Source of the DNA: Sphingomonas sp. BT-65
GTDB lineage: Bacteria; Pseudomonadota; Alphaproteobacteria; Sphingomonadales; Sphingomonadaceae
Direction of reading: 5' to 3'
DNA length: 64,000 nucleotides
Assembly: GCF_026107375.2 (NCBI RefSeq)
Contig: NZ_JAPCIA010000003.1
Span: 1 to 64,000, forward strand
A program made the translations under genes and the position numbers. Numbering within the stretch: position 1 is the first letter of the stretch; the number at the start of each line of letters is the position of its first letter. Below are positions 8,494 through 17,758 of the stretch, one piece after another. The notes below the pieces were generated by a model. It was not told where the DNA came from. It did no database searches and was given only the letters and a program-made list of their open reading frames with translations.

Positions 8494-8976
8494 ATGCTTC
8501 TTCCCGACATTCCGCTCCAGCCGCTCGAGCGTGGTCAGCTCAACGTGATGCGCTTCGCCGGTGCGGTCACCACCACAATCGTCACCGTGGGCGCCGGAGT
8601 GACCAGCTGGGGTGTCAGCCACGCCGTCCCATGGCTCCCGGTCTGGGCCGCGCCGCTCGCCGTCGTGCTGCTCGGCCTGTGGTCGATCGCGCTCGCGCCG
8701 CGGCGCTGGGCGCGCTGGGGGTGGGCGTGGACGGGCAAGGAGCTGCACGTCGCCTCGGGCTGGCTGACGCGCAGCCACACCATCGTCCCGGCCTCGCGCG
8801 TCCAGCATATCGACGTGACGCAGGGGCCGGTCGAGCGAATGTTCGGTGTGTCGACCCTCGTGCTCCACACCGCTGGCACCGCCAATAGCGAGGTCGATCT
8901 GCCCGGCATCTCGCGCGAGACCGCCGAGGAGATTCGCGACGCGATCCGCGAGCATCTCTCGAGCGATCCCTGGTGA
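8494..8976 (+). CDS. bPH2-domain membrane protein (YdbS-like)
   Basis: 160 residues: a short N-terminal region, two hydrophobic helices (about 20-65) and a bacterial PH domain (bPH2, formerly DUF304) around residues 75-145 (GWLTRSHTIVPASRVQHIDVTQGPVERMFGVSTL). YdbS and YdbT are usually encoded as a pair of inner-membrane proteins. Some relatives affect envelope stress or lantibiotic sensitivity, but the biochemical role is not established. The stop overlaps the GTG start of the next gene by 4 bp, so the two are translationally coupled. Confidence 0.85.
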   Translation: MLLPDIPLQPLERGQLNVMRFAGAVTTTIVTVGAGVTSWGVSHAVPWLPVWAAPLAVVLLGLWSIALAPRRWARWGWAWTGKELHVASGWLTRSHTIVPASRVQHIDVTQGPVERMFGVSTLVLHTAGTANSEVDLPGISRETAEEIRDAIREHLSSDPW

Positions 8977-10439
8977 GTGACAGCGTGACCGATCACGGGC
9001 CGAAGCGAGTCCATCCGGGCTCGATCGCGATCGATTTCCTGCGCCGCGCGCCGCAGACGGTGATCGGCCTTCCCGCGATCGCGGGCTGGACCTCGGGGCG
9101 CGGGATCGGCTGGATCCTGCTCGCCGCCGTGGTGGTGGGCGCGGTGATGCTGTTCTTCACCTGGATCGGCTGGCGGCGCTTCACCTACACCGTGGGCGCG
9201 CGCGAGCTGGTGATCGAGCGCGGGCTGCTCAACCGCAGCCGCCGCTCGATCCCGCTCGAGCGGATCCAGGACGTGTCGATCGAGCGCAAGCCGCTCGCGC
9301 GCTTGTTCGGCCTTGCCGAGGTGCGGGTGGAAACGGGCGGCGGCGAGAAGGACGAGGCTGTATTGGACAGTGTCTCCGTCGCCGAGGCGGAACGTCTACG
9401 CGCCGCGCTGCGCGGCCAGGCGTCGGGTATCGACATGTTCTCCGTTGACGAGGGGAACGCGGACACCCCCGAATCCGCATCCCTCCCCATCATTTTCCAA
9501 ATGTCCCTCCCGCGCGTGTTGCTGCTCGGGGCGTTCAGCTTCTCGCTGGTATGGATTGCCGCACTGTTCGGCGGCCTCCAGTTCTTCGACCAGTTCCTCG
9601 ATCTCGGCTTCGATCAGGTGAGGGATTGGGCGGAGGTCGCAAGGGACGAGGTGCAGGCCCGCTTCAGCATCGCCGCTGCCCTGAGCGTGGCGGGCATCGC
9701 CCTGGCCCTGGGCGTGGTTAGCGGCGTGATCCGCGCGCTGCTGCGCGAATATGGCTTCACGCTGCGCGCGGGCGCCGGCCGCTTCCGCCGCACGCGGGGC
9801 CTGCTGACCCGGAGCGAGGTGGTGGTGGCGATGCGCCGCATCCAGCTCGCGATGGTCCAGCGCGGACCTCTGCGCGGGCTGTTCGGCTGGAATGCGCTGA
9901 GCGTCCAGACGCTGGGCGGCAGCAACGATCCGAGCGGGCGCCAGGCGATGGCGCCGCTCGCGCGCGAGCATGAGGTGGCGCGGATCGTCGATATCGCCGG
10001 GCTCCCGCCCTTCGAACGGCTCCCGTTGCGTCCGGTGGCGGCGGGGCATGTGATCCGCTCGCTAGTGCTTGCGCTGCCCTGGCCGATGCTGGTGATCGGC
10101 GCGGCCGTGATGGTGACGCCGCTCGCCTGGTTCGGCCTGCTGCTGTTGATCCCGCTGGCGATCGCCGCTTTGCTCCAGCGCCGCTTTCACCGCTATGCGC
10201 TGCGCCACACCAGCCTGCAGGTGATGCGCGGCGTGATCGCCCAGCGCGACTGGATCGTGCCGTTCGAGAATGTGCAGGTGGTCACGCTGCGCGCAGGTTG
10301 GCTGCAGCGGCGGCTGGGGATCGCGAGCGTGCTGGTGGACACCGCGGGTGCGGGCGGGGGCGGCGCGCCGGACGTGGTCGACTTGAACCTTCCCGATGCG
10401 CGCGCGCTGGCGGCGGGTCTGGTCGAGCGGATCGGCTAG
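8973..10439 (+). CDS. Multi-bPH2-domain membrane protein (YdbT-like)
   Basis: 488 residues from a GTG overlapping the previous stop. It has three repeats of a pair of membrane helices followed by a bPH2 domain, with characteristic strings such as RRSIPLERIQDVSIERKPLARLFG (in part), LTRSEVVVAMRRIQ and AQRDWIVPFENVQ. It is the larger partner of the YdbS/YdbT pair. The pair probably forms an inner-membrane complex; no enzymatic activity is known. It ends tail to tail with the next, opposite-strand gene, the two stop codons overlapping by 3 bp. Confidence 0.85.
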   Translation: MSDSVTDHGPKRVHPGSIAIDFLRRAPQTVIGLPAIAGWTSGRGIGWILLAAVVVGAVMLFFTWIGWRRFTYTVGARELVIERGLLNRSRRSIPLERIQDVSIERKPLARLFGLAEVRVETGGGEKDEAVLDSVSVAEAERLRAALRGQASGIDMFSVDEGNADTPESASLPIIFQMSLPRVLLLGAFSFSLVWIAALFGGLQFFDQFLDLGFDQVRDWAEVARDEVQARFSIAAALSVAGIALALGVVSGVIRALLREYGFTLRAGAGRFRRTRGLLTRSEVVVAMRRIQLAMVQRGPLRGLFGWNALSVQTLGGSNDPSGRQAMAPLAREHEVARIVDIAGLPPFERLPLRPVAAGHVIRSLVLALPWPMLVIGAAVMVTPLAWFGLLLLIPLAIAALLQRRFHRYALRHTSLQVMRGVIAQRDWIVPFENVQVVTLRAGWLQRRLGIASVLVDTAGAGGGGAPDVVDLNLPDARALAAGLVERIG

Positions 10440-11809
10440 CGTCCGGCGGCGGGTGTTGCGCTCGGCTGTGGTGCTGGCACCATCACGGGCGGCGGAGTCA
10501 CTTCGCTCTTGCGGCGGATGCCGGCGAGGCCGTCCGGCGCTGCGGGCTTGGCGGCGGGATCGACGCGGATCGCGTTGAGATCGGGCGTTATGGCCGGAGC
10601 GGTTACGGCGGGCATACGCCGCATGCACTGCACCGGGCTGGGGCGCTTGAACTCGGCGCAGTTCCACAATGCCTTGCCGAACCCCTGGGTCTGATCGCGC
10701 AGATAGCTGAACGACATCGTCTCGATCTGCCCGGGATTGGGCGCCGCGCCGGCGGTCGGCACCTTGCTGTGATCGGTCCAGCCGAGAAACTTGCAGAAGG
10801 GCCGCTCGCCGCAGGTGCGGATCGCGAGGGCGGCGAAGGCGTCCGCGCCCATATTGCGGTCGAGCGCGGCATGGAAGACGTTGCGGGCCTCCCCCGTCAC
10901 CGGCTGCGGAATGGCGGATTCCGGGATCGTCGCGGGATCAATCGCCACGCCCGTAATCGCCACCCCCTCGATCGTCAGCACGGCGGGATCCCCGCCCGTG
11001 GCATGCACCGGCGAGAGGTGCGCCATCTTCGCAATCACCGGCTCGGCGCCGGCATAAGCGCGGCGGAAGGCGGGCGGGGTGCCCCACCAGCCGGTCCAGC
11101 GGAAGAATAGATGGGTGTGCACCTCGGCCACCTTGTCGAGGCTGGCGCTCCAATAGGGCACCACCCAGTCGGTATGATAATGGGTCGAATGGCCTACTTT
11201 TGTATAGACATATCCATGGAGCGCCTGCCGTGCGACGTCGCGCGCGCGCTCCCATGCCGTCGGGGATGGCGTACGCCGCATCGCACCATCGCACGTGAAG
11301 GTGAACTGGCAACCGATGCGCCGTTCCTGGCCCTGGAATACGACGCCGCACACCGTCTTGGGGAAAGCCGGATGGCGAAGACGATTGAGCACCACCTGCG
11401 CCACGGCCCGCTGGCCGACGGCATCGTCGCCCGCCTCGTACCAGGTGGCGGCCGCGAGGCAGTCGACCGCGCGTGTCTGGTCATCCGCACCGCCAGTGAC
11501 GACGAAGGGCCGCGCAGCCGGGTTGGGCGCGGTGGAGAAGGGAATCGAGGCGTTGTAGCGTCGCGCCTCGCCCATCGGCAGCGCGGCAAGGCGCACTGGC
11601 TCGACCGGCGGCAGCTCCGCCTGGGGCACGACTCGTTTGGGTTTCTTGACGTCGGCCAGCGTGGGCGCGTTCTCGACGGGAACGCGCGGTTTGTTGAGCA
11701 CGATCAGCAGCGGGGCGGCGATCGCCAGCAGGGCGGTGAGCGCCAGCGCCAACCACAGGCCAGGCGTGATCGCGCGCGCGGTTTCTGCGGCGGGAGCGGG
11801 GCTGGTCAC
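10436..11809 (-). CDS. SleB-type cell-wall hydrolase, membrane-anchored
   Basis: 457 residues from a GTG. One transmembrane helix at about 16-36 anchors the protein, followed by a Pro-rich linker and a hydrolase_2 (SleB/CwlJ) domain around residues 110-240, with AATWYEAGDDAVGQRAVAQV carrying the likely catalytic Glu and a C-rich CQFTFTCDG segment. The family includes lytic enzymes cutting peptidoglycan glycan strands; in non-sporulating alphaproteobacteria it is probably a cell-wall remodelling enzyme. About 200 further C-terminal residues are unassigned and end in a Pro/Ala-rich tail. Confidence 0.8.
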   Translation of the reverse strand: MTSPAPAAETARAITPGLWLALALTALLAIAAPLLIVLNKPRVPVENAPTLADVKKPKRVVPQAELPPVEPVRLAALPMGEARRYNASIPFSTAPNPAARPFVVTGGADDQTRAVDCLAAATWYEAGDDAVGQRAVAQVVLNRLRHPAFPKTVCGVVFQGQERRIGCQFTFTCDGAMRRTPSPTAWERARDVARQALHGYVYTKVGHSTHYHTDWVVPYWSASLDKVAEVHTHLFFRWTGWWGTPPAFRRAYAGAEPVIAKMAHLSPVHATGGDPAVLTIEGVAITGVAIDPATIPESAIPQPVTGEARNVFHAALDRNMGADAFAALAIRTCGERPFCKFLGWTDHSKVPTAGAAPNPGQIETMSFSYLRDQTQGFGKALWNCAEFKRPSPVQCMRRMPAVTAPAITPDLNAIRVDPAAKPAAPDGLAGIRRKSEVTPPPVMVPAPQPSATPAAGR

Positions 11810-11885
11810 GAGCGTGTGCTATCCTCTGGCGGCAAAGGCCGACGCCCATAACGCACGCGTGACGAAGTTGGAACCATGCGCGGCT

Positions 11886-11906
11886 GGAGCGGCGATGTGC
11901 CGCTCC
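11886..11906 (-). terminator. Stem-loop just downstream of cysK
   Basis: GGAGCGGC and GCCGCTCC form a perfect 8-bp stem with a 5-nt loop, 10 bp past the cysK stop. There is no T-run, so it may be a weak terminator or an mRNA 3' stabiliser rather than a classic intrinsic terminator. Confidence 0.35.
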
Positions 11907-11916
11907 GGAACCACGC

Positions 11917-12837
11917 TCAACTTTCCGGCAGGAAGTCGGGGACGCTGAGATAGCGCTCGCCGGTATCATAGTTGAAGCCGAGCACGCGCGATCCGGCGGG
12001 AAGGTCGGGCAGCTTCTTGGCGATCGCCGCGAGTGTCGCGCCCGAACTGATGCCGATCAGCACACCCTCCTCGCGCGCGGCGCGGCGGGCATATTCCTTG
12101 GCGTCACCGGCATCGACTTGGATCGCGCCGTCGATCGCGTCGGTATGGAGGTTACGCGGCACGAAGCCCGCGCCGATGCCCTGAATCGGGTGCGGGCCGG
12201 GCTGGCCACCCGAGATCACCGGCGAGAGCTCCGGCTCGACCGCATAGACCTTGAGGTTCGGCCAGCTCTTCTTGAGCGTCTCGGCGACGCCGGTGATGTG
12301 ACCGCCGGTGCCGACGCCGGTGATGATCACGTCGAGCGGCGAATCGGCGAAGTCCTTGAGGATCTCCTGCGCGGTGGTCTTCACATGGACGTCGATATTC
12401 GCCGGATTCTCGAACTGCTGCGGCATCCACGCGCCGGGAGTCGATTCGACGATCTCGATCGCGCGCTCGATCGCGCCCTTCATTCCCTTCTCGCGCGGGG
12501 TGAGGTCGAAGGTCGCGCCATAGGCGAGCATCAGGCGGCGGCGCTCGAGGCTCATGCTCTCGGGCATCACCAGCACGAGCTTGTAGCCCTTGACCGCGGC
12601 GACCATGGCGAGGCCGACGCCGGTGTTGCCGCTGGTCGGCTCGACGATCGTGCCGCCGGGCTTGAGGCTGCCGTCGGCCTCGGCCGCCTCGATCATCGAC
12701 AGCGCGATGCGGTCCTTGATCGAGCCGCCGGGATTCGAGCGCTCCGACTTGATCCACACCTCCGCGCCGGGGAAGAGGCGCTGGACGCGGATGTGCGGCG
12801 TGTTGCCGATCGTCTCGAGGATGGTGTTGGCCTTCAC
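11917..12837 (-). CDS. cysK: Cysteine synthase A (O-acetylserine sulfhydrylase)
   Basis: 306 residues, full length for the family. The PLP Schiff-base lysine is Lys41 in [10 protein letters not shown], and EPTSGNTG is the substrate/PLP loop. It makes L-cysteine from O-acetylserine and sulfide in the cytoplasm. The GTG start overlaps the stop of the upstream MFS gene by 4 bp (GTGA), so translation is coupled. The link to an exporter is noteworthy, because some MFS pumps export cysteine or thiol compounds, but the sequence does not prove it. Confidence 0.93.
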   Translation of the reverse strand: MKANTILETIGNTPHIRVQRLFPGAEVWIKSERSNPGGSIKDRIALSMIEAAEADGSLKPGGTIVEPTSGNTGVGLAMVAAVKGYKLVLVMPESMSLERRRLMLAYGATFDLTPREKGMKGAIERAIEIVESTPGAWMPQQFENPANIDVHVKTTAQEILKDFADSPLDVIITGVGTGGHITGVAETLKKSWPNLKVYAVEPELSPVISGGQPGPHPIQGIGAGFVPRNLHTDAIDGAIQVDAGDAKEYARRAAREEGVLIGISSGATLAAIAKKLPDLPAGSRVLGFNYDTGERYLSVPDFLPES

Positions 12838-14159
12838 GTCTTCGTCTCCTCAGCAATAGGCTCCACAAGGGTCACGGGCGGGTCGAACGTTCGAGCCCTC
12901 CGCAATTCGGGGAAGATACGCGCCCACCACGCAGTTACCAAGATGGCGAGCACGCCGCCGCCGACGGTCGCGACGACCGGTCCGATCGCAGCGGCGAGAA
13001 AGCCCGAGCGCGCCTCGCCGAGCTCGTTCGAGCTCGAGACGAACAGCGTCGAGACCGAGCCGACCCGCCCGCGCATCGCGTCGGGCGTGTAGAGCTGGAT
13101 CAGCGAGGAGCGGACATAGACCGAGATCATGTCGAACGCCCCCAGCGCGGCGAGCGCGGCGAGCGAGACGAGGACCGCGGGGGCGAAGTCGCTGCCGATC
13201 ATCGCCGGCCCCCACCAGCTCGACATCAGCGGGCCGGCCCAGCCGAACACGACGGTCGCCACGCCGAAGCCGACGACCGACCACAGCATCTTCACCCCGA
13301 CATTGGTCTTGAGCGGGCGCCACGACAGGACCAGCGCGACCACCACCGCGCCCACCGCGGGCGCCGCGCGCAGGTGGCCGAGGCCGTCGGCGCCGGTCAT
13401 CAGGATATCGCGCGCATAGATCGGTAGCATCGCGGTGGCGCCGCCGAGCAGCACCGCGAACATGTCGAGCGAGATCGCGCCGAGCACGAGGCGGTTGCGG
13501 CGGACATAATGGAGGCCGTCGACCATCTGGCGGAACGGGCTTCCGGTGCGCGCGATCTGGCTGCGCGGGACCGGCTTCACGAGCAGCATCATCAGGAGCG
13601 AGATCAGGAACAGGCCGCCGGACACGGCATAGGGCAGGGCAGGCGACGCCGCGTAGAGATAGCCGCCCATCGCCGGGCCGGCGATCGACCCGACCTGCCA
13701 GGCGAGCGCGCTGAGCGCGATCGCGGTGGGGAGCGAGGCTGCGGGCACGAGGTTGGGCGCGAGCGCCTGCTGTGCCGGCGCGAGGAAGGCGCGGGCAACG
13801 CCGAGCAAGGCCGCGACGCCGAAGAGGGCGGGAAGCGACACGGTGCCCTGCCAGGTGAGCCAGGCGAGGCTCAGCGCGCAGAACACCTCGAGCGCGATCG
13901 CGGCGCGGATGATCCAGCGCCGGTCGAGCCGGTCGGCGACCCAGCCGGTGACCAGGGTCAGCGCGAGCAGCGGCAGGAACTGGGCGAGCCCGACCAGCCC
14001 CAGCTGGAGCGCGGCCCGCTTGATCCCCATCGTCTCACGCGCGATGTCGTAGACCTGCCAGCCGATCACCACCACCATCGAGAGCCCGGCAAGCGTCGAG
14101 GCGAGCCGGGCGATCCAGTAGGCGCGGTAATTGTGGATGGCGAAGGGATGAGCGGCCAT
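12834..14159 (-). CDS. MFS exporter (EntS-like)
   Basis: 441 residues with about 12 hydrophobic helices. Helix 2-3 carries the MFS signature [11 protein letters not shown] (about 66-76). The overall pattern ([21 protein letters not shown] near the N-terminus, then a long central loop) fits the MFS_3/EntS group, which exports siderophores or drugs. It shares a 4-bp overlap with cysK downstream and is probably in an operon with it. The substrate cannot be told from the sequence. Confidence 0.83.
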   Translation of the reverse strand: MAAHPFAIHNYRAYWIARLASTLAGLSMVVVIGWQVYDIARETMGIKRAALQLGLVGLAQFLPLLALTLVTGWVADRLDRRWIIRAAIALEVFCALSLAWLTWQGTVSLPALFGVAALLGVARAFLAPAQQALAPNLVPAASLPTAIALSALAWQVGSIAGPAMGGYLYAASPALPYAVSGGLFLISLLMMLLVKPVPRSQIARTGSPFRQMVDGLHYVRRNRLVLGAISLDMFAVLLGGATAMLPIYARDILMTGADGLGHLRAAPAVGAVVVALVLSWRPLKTNVGVKMLWSVVGFGVATVVFGWAGPLMSSWWGPAMIGSDFAPAVLVSLAALAALGAFDMISVYVRSSLIQLYTPDAMRGRVGSVSTLFVSSSNELGEARSGFLAAAIGPVVATVGGGVLAILVTAWWARIFPELRRARTFDPPVTLVEPIAEETKT

Positions 14160-14295
14160 GCGATCCTGGTGTCAGGCCGCCCATCGGGAACGGAGCGGCG
14201 TCACGGGCCTCTAGGGGCTCCGCACCGGGTCGCGCAACGAAGGATTCGTCGCGCGCGTCATTTGTGTTTTTGGCCGGGATTTCCGCGAACGCGGG

Positions 14296-15183
14296 TCAGC
14301 CGAGCGCGGGGAGCGGGGGCCGGCTGCCGATATAAGCCACGGCCGGCCGGTCGAGCGGAAAGCCGATATGGCTGAGGCGGCCGAGCAACTGCCGCGCGCG
14401 GTTGGCGAGCGCGAGCCGCGCATCGACCGCCGCCGGGGCCGCGAGCAAGTCCGGCGCGATCACCAGCCCCTCCGGGACGCGGCGCAGCTTGCCGGCGGCG
14501 ACCAGCGTCTCGATGTTGCGCGACACGGTCGCATAGGGGAGGCCGAGGATGCGCGCCACGGTGCTCGGCTTGACCGGCGCCAGATGAGGCCCCGCGCTAT
14601 GCGCGAAGCGGCGATTGGCCCATTCGATCGCGAAGATCAGGGCGAGCCGCGTCCAGTTCTCCTTGCGCTGGTGATGGCATTCGACCGTGGCGAGAAGCAG
14701 GTCGAAGGCGATGCCGATCCCGCCGCGCGGATCATAGGTGACGCCGGGCCGCGGCTCGGAAAGCATGAAGTTGGCGGCGCGGACGTCCTCGACGAGGCGC
14801 ACGAGTAGATCGTGGCACTGGTCGGCCATCTGCGCCACCCGCGGATCGCAGATCACCTGCAACGGCACCGCGAGGCCAGCGTCGCTGCGGACGAGCAGTC
14901 CGGCGTCGATCAGCATGTTGGCTTGGCGCCGGATCGTCTCGAACGGTCGCGCGAGCGAGGCGGCGAGGGCGTTCACGCTGACCGGATGCGAGCGCCCCGG
15001 TCCCGCATCGAACGGGCCGCACGCGCGCGCGGCGGCGGCGAAGATCATCGCGCGGTTGGGCGCGCCGAACGCGCCGATCCCGGCCGACATGGCGCAGGCC
15101 GCGAACTCTGCCAGCAATCCTTCGAACAACGGCCCCTGCAGGGGCGCCGCAGCCTGATGCTGTTGGGCTGGTTCAAACGCCAT
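14296..15183 (-). CDS. Double winged-helix regulator, unknown family
   Basis: 295 residues with no signal or membrane segment. Two helix-turn-helix-like regions are visible: about 68-105 (VSVNALAASLARPFETIRRQANMLI) and about 205-240 (STVARILGLPYATVSRNIETLVAAGKL). Between and after them are helical segments with no recognised ligand domain. The layout suggests a DNA-binding protein with two wHTH units, as in some MarR/Crp-type proteins. An inverted repeat lies 43 bp upstream of the start and may be its own operator. Neighbours on both sides are unrelated. Confidence 0.6.
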   Translation of the reverse strand: MAFEPAQQHQAAAPLQGPLFEGLLAEFAACAMSAGIGAFGAPNRAMIFAAAARACGPFDAGPGRSHPVSVNALAASLARPFETIRRQANMLIDAGLLVRSDAGLAVPLQVICDPRVAQMADQCHDLLVRLVEDVRAANFMLSEPRPGVTYDPRGGIGIAFDLLLATVECHHQRKENWTRLALIFAIEWANRRFAHSAGPHLAPVKPSTVARILGLPYATVSRNIETLVAAGKLRRVPEGLVIAPDLLAAPAAVDARLALANRARQLLGRLSHIGFPLDRPAVAYIGSRPPLPALG

Positions 15184-15225
15184 CGTGCGACGGCAACCCA
15201 GCTATGACGTTACAACGCACCAACG

Positions 15226-15248
15226 CCTTGAATTCCCCCAATTCGAGG
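15226..15248. promoter_or_regulatory. Inverted repeat upstream of the double-HTH gene
   Basis: CCTTGAATT and AATTCGAGG pair in 8 of 9 positions around CCCCC, 43 bp upstream of the start at 15183. It is a candidate autoregulatory operator. The rest of 15184-15383 shows no gene. Confidence 0.35.
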
Positions 15249-15383
15249 TGAAGTGAAGGCGTAATTGGCGCGATGCGCAACGCGTCAGCTACTCATTTTG
15301 CGCGAATGGCCATGAGAGTGTCGCCATTTCGGGTAGTTTTGAGGACGAGATCGCCTCCCCTTGCAATCCTTGCAATGCGCCCG

Positions 15384-16280
15384 TCAGCGCTGAAGCTTCG
15401 CCATGATCGTCATCGCCTGTTCGCTACCCGATTTGGGCACGATCTCGCCCATCCGGTCGGTGATCGCCGCCCAGTTCGCCGCAACACCCTCCGGGCTGAG
15501 CTCCTCGCCCTGCAGCCGCACGCCCGGCGTCAGCGTGACATAGGCCGCCTGGAACACGCCCGCGCCCGCGCCGATGATCATGTTGGTGGGCGCGTCCTCG
15601 CTGACCAGGAACAGCGCCGCCGGTACCACGCTTTCGGGCGTGAACGCCTTGAACGCGGCTTCGGGGAAGATGTCCTCGGTCATCCGCGTGCCGGCGGTGG
15701 GCGCGATGGTGTTGACGCGGATGTCGTATTTCGCGCCCTCGAGATAGAGCGTCCTGGCGAGCCCGGCGAGGCCGAGCTTGGCGGCGCCATAGTTCGCCTG
15801 GCCGAAATTGCCGAACAGGCCGGTCGACGAGGCTGTCATCAGGATGCGGCCGTAATTCTGCTCGCGCATCGTCGCCCACACCGCCTTGGTGACGTTGGCG
15901 GAGCCATTGAGGTGCACGTCGACGACGAAGCGGAAATCCTCCGGCTCCATGTTCGCGAAACTCTTGTCGCGCAGCACGCCGGCATTGTTGATCAGGATGT
16001 GGACGCCGCCCCATTTCTCCGTGGCCTGGACGACCATCTCCTCCATCTGGGCATAGTCGGTGACGCTGCCGCCATTTGCGATCGCCTCGCCGCCGGCTGC
16101 CGCGATCTCCTCCACGACCTGAAGTGCCGCGTTCGAATGGCCCGTGCCGTCGCGTGTGGCGCCCAGATCGTTCACCACCACCTTCGCGCCGCGCCTGGCG
16201 AGTTCGAGCGCATAGGCGCGGCCCAGGCCGCCGCCTGCGCCCGTCACGATGGCGATGCGTCCGTCGAAGCTGATGCTCAT
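15384..16280 (-). CDS. SDR-family hydroxyacyl-CoA dehydrogenase (MFE-2-like)
   Basis: 298 residues. The N-terminal NAD(P) motif is TGAGGGLG (13-20), NNAG is at 98-101, and the catalytic residues are Ser151, Tyr164 and Lys168 (YGAAK). The VVNDLGATRDGTG segment and the long C-terminal tail are typical of the dehydrogenase unit of peroxisomal multifunctional enzyme type 2 and its bacterial stand-alone relatives. These oxidise 3-hydroxyacyl-CoA to 3-ketoacyl-CoA in beta-oxidation. It stands alone, and no fatty-acid genes lie within several kb. Confidence 0.82.
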   Translation of the reverse strand: MSISFDGRIAIVTGAGGGLGRAYALELARRGAKVVVNDLGATRDGTGHSNAALQVVEEIAAAGGEAIANGGSVTDYAQMEEMVVQATEKWGGVHILINNAGVLRDKSFANMEPEDFRFVVDVHLNGSANVTKAVWATMREQNYGRILMTASSTGLFGNFGQANYGAAKLGLAGLARTLYLEGAKYDIRVNTIAPTAGTRMTEDIFPEAAFKAFTPESVVPAALFLVSEDAPTNMIIGAGAGVFQAAYVTLTPGVRLQGEELSPEGVAANWAAITDRMGEIVPKSGSEQAMTIMAKLQR

Positions 16281-16437
16281 GTCCCCTCCCTGGCTGTGAG
16301 ACGTTTAGTGACGCCTGCTCCCGTGATTCACAAGGGACAGCAAAAGGTGGTGAACGTGGCGTAGGGGTTGAATCGCCCTCGACGGTCCTGCAAGGGTTGA
16401 TCCATGTCGTCCGGGGTTGATTCCGGGGGAGCGTTCG

Positions 16438-16599
16438 ATGTTTCAGTGGGTGAGCGGCCGGTTCAATTGCATGCGCGGCAAGCACGCGCGTTCGCAAGCA
16501 GCTGTCCGTCCGATCGGCGGCACCTATGAAAGCAAATGCGCCTATTGCGGCGTGCCGATGCTGCGGCTCGCCAAGCGAAGCTGGATCGTCAAGCGGTAA
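16438..16599 (+). CDS. Small Cys-rich protein, possible zinc ribbon
   Basis: 53 residues from an ATG with GGGGGAG 9 bp upstream. It is basic and carries one lone Cys (residue 11) and a CAYC pair (35-38), the latter like half of a zinc ribbon; a Cys-His ligand set with CMRGKH is possible. The C-terminus is strongly basic (RLAKRSWIVKR), so nucleic acid or ribosome binding is conceivable. I do not recognise a named family. Confidence 0.6.
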   Translation: MFQWVSGRFNCMRGKHARSQAAVRPIGGTYESKCAYCGVPMLRLAKRSWIVKR

Positions 16600-16635
16600 G
16601 GCAGCGCGGCGCGCCTGCGCCACGCCGCCTTGCGG

Positions 16636-16956
16636 TCAGCCGCCGCGCTGGCGGCAATTGTCGAACTGGCCCTTCTTGCAGACGGGATATTTGTCCAGCG
16701 GCGGGGGCGGCGGGAACGCCTGGGTCGGCGTCTGCGGATTGGCCTGGAAGACCACCTGCTGGCCCGGTTGCGCCGGGGCGGCAAGCGGCGGGGTCGCGGG
16801 CTGATAGCCGCCGACGGGATCCTCACCCGCCGGCGCGGCGGGCGCGGCCGGCGCCGTAGGGGCGGTCTCCTGCGCGGGCGGCGTGGTCTGCGTGTCCTGG
16901 GCGAGGGCGGCGGTGCCGCTCATCGCGAGCGCTGCAGCAAGGGCGAGCAGCTTCAT
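16636..16956 (-). CDS. Small secreted Pro/Ala/Gln-rich protein
   Basis: 106 residues. The ATG at 16956 has AGGAGG 7 bp upstream; an ATG six codons earlier would put that ribosome-binding site inside the coding region. A clear signal peptide (MKLLALAAALAMSGTAALA) is followed by a low-complexity stretch rich in Pro, Ala, Gln and Thr, then a short C-terminus with two Cys (VCKKGQFDNC) that could pair in the periplasm. No known family; perhaps a flexible envelope protein. Confidence 0.65.
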   Translation of the reverse strand: MKLLALAAALAMSGTAALAQDTQTTPPAQETAPTAPAAPAAPAGEDPVGGYQPATPPLAAPAQPGQQVVFQANPQTPTQAFPPPPPLDKYPVCKKGQFDNCRQRGG

Positions 16957-17064
16957 GGCATGTCCTCCTGACATTTGTCGGGTCAGAGCGAGTTTGCTCG
17001 GCCCGCCAACGCATCAGGCAGGGAATCTTTCCCTCGTTTCGCACCCGTTCCCGGGCAGCTGGGC

Positions 17065-17757
17065 TCAGTGTCCGGCGTCCAGCGCGTAGCCGGCGGAGCG
17101 GACGGTGCGGATGATATCCGGGCGATTGCCGATGTTGATCGCCTTGCGCAGCCGCCGGATATGGACGTCGACGGTGCGGCTCTCGATGTCGCTGTCATGC
17201 CCCCAAACGGCATCGAGCAGGCGCTCGCGCGAGAACACCCAGCCGGGATGCTCGAGGAAATGCTTGAGCAGGCGGAACTCGGTCGGGCCGAGCGGCACGA
17301 CGTCGCCGCCGCGACGCACCTTGTGGCCGACCGTGTCCATCTCGATGTCCGAATAGGTCAGCGCCTCGCCTGCGAGCGCGGGGCGCACGCGGCGCAGCAC
17401 GGCGCCGACCCGGGCGACGAGCTCGCGCGGGGAGAAGGGCTTGGTGACATAGTCGTCGGCGCCGGTCTCGAGCCCGCGGACGCGGTCCTCCTCCTCGCCC
17501 CGCGCCGTCAGCATGATGATCGGGACGTTGGCGGTCTCGCTCATCCGGCGCAGGCGGCGGCACACCTCGATCCCCGACAGGCTCTCGACCATCCAGTCGA
17601 GCAGCACGATGTCGGGCGCGCTCTCCTTGGCGAGCAGCAATGCTTCCTCGCCGTCGGGCGTATGACGGACGTCGAAATCCTCGCGCTTGAAATGGTAGGT
17701 GAGGAGTTCGGCGAGCGCTGCATCGTCCTCGACCAGCAGCATGCGTGCGCGGCTCAT
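17065..17757 (-). CDS. phoB: Phosphate regulon response regulator PhoB
   Basis: 230 residues, the usual PhoB length, from the ATG at 17757 (GGAGAA upstream). The receiver domain has the acidic pair Glu10-Asp11-Asp12 and the phosphorylated Asp54 in LLDWMV; Thr and Lys of the switch follow (MLTARG and TKPFSPREL). A C-terminal OmpR-type winged helix spans about 130-225. PhoB~P binds Pho boxes and activates pst and other phosphate genes. It is the last gene of the run phoR-pstSCAB-phoU-phoB, starting 1 bp after the phoU stop. Confidence 0.95.
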   Translation of the reverse strand: MSRARMLLVEDDAALAELLTYHFKREDFDVRHTPDGEEALLLAKESAPDIVLLDWMVESLSGIEVCRRLRRMSETANVPIIMLTARGEEEDRVRGLETGADDYVTKPFSPRELVARVGAVLRRVRPALAGEALTYSDIEMDTVGHKVRRGGDVVPLGPTEFRLLKHFLEHPGWVFSRERLLDAVWGHDSDIESRTVDVHIRRLRKAINIGNRPDIIRTVRSAGYALDAGH

Positions 17758-17758
17758 A

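Noticed and set aside
12118..13092. Plus-strand open frames across cysK and the MFS gene
   Set aside because: Both are antisense to genes with clear motifs and coupling overlaps.
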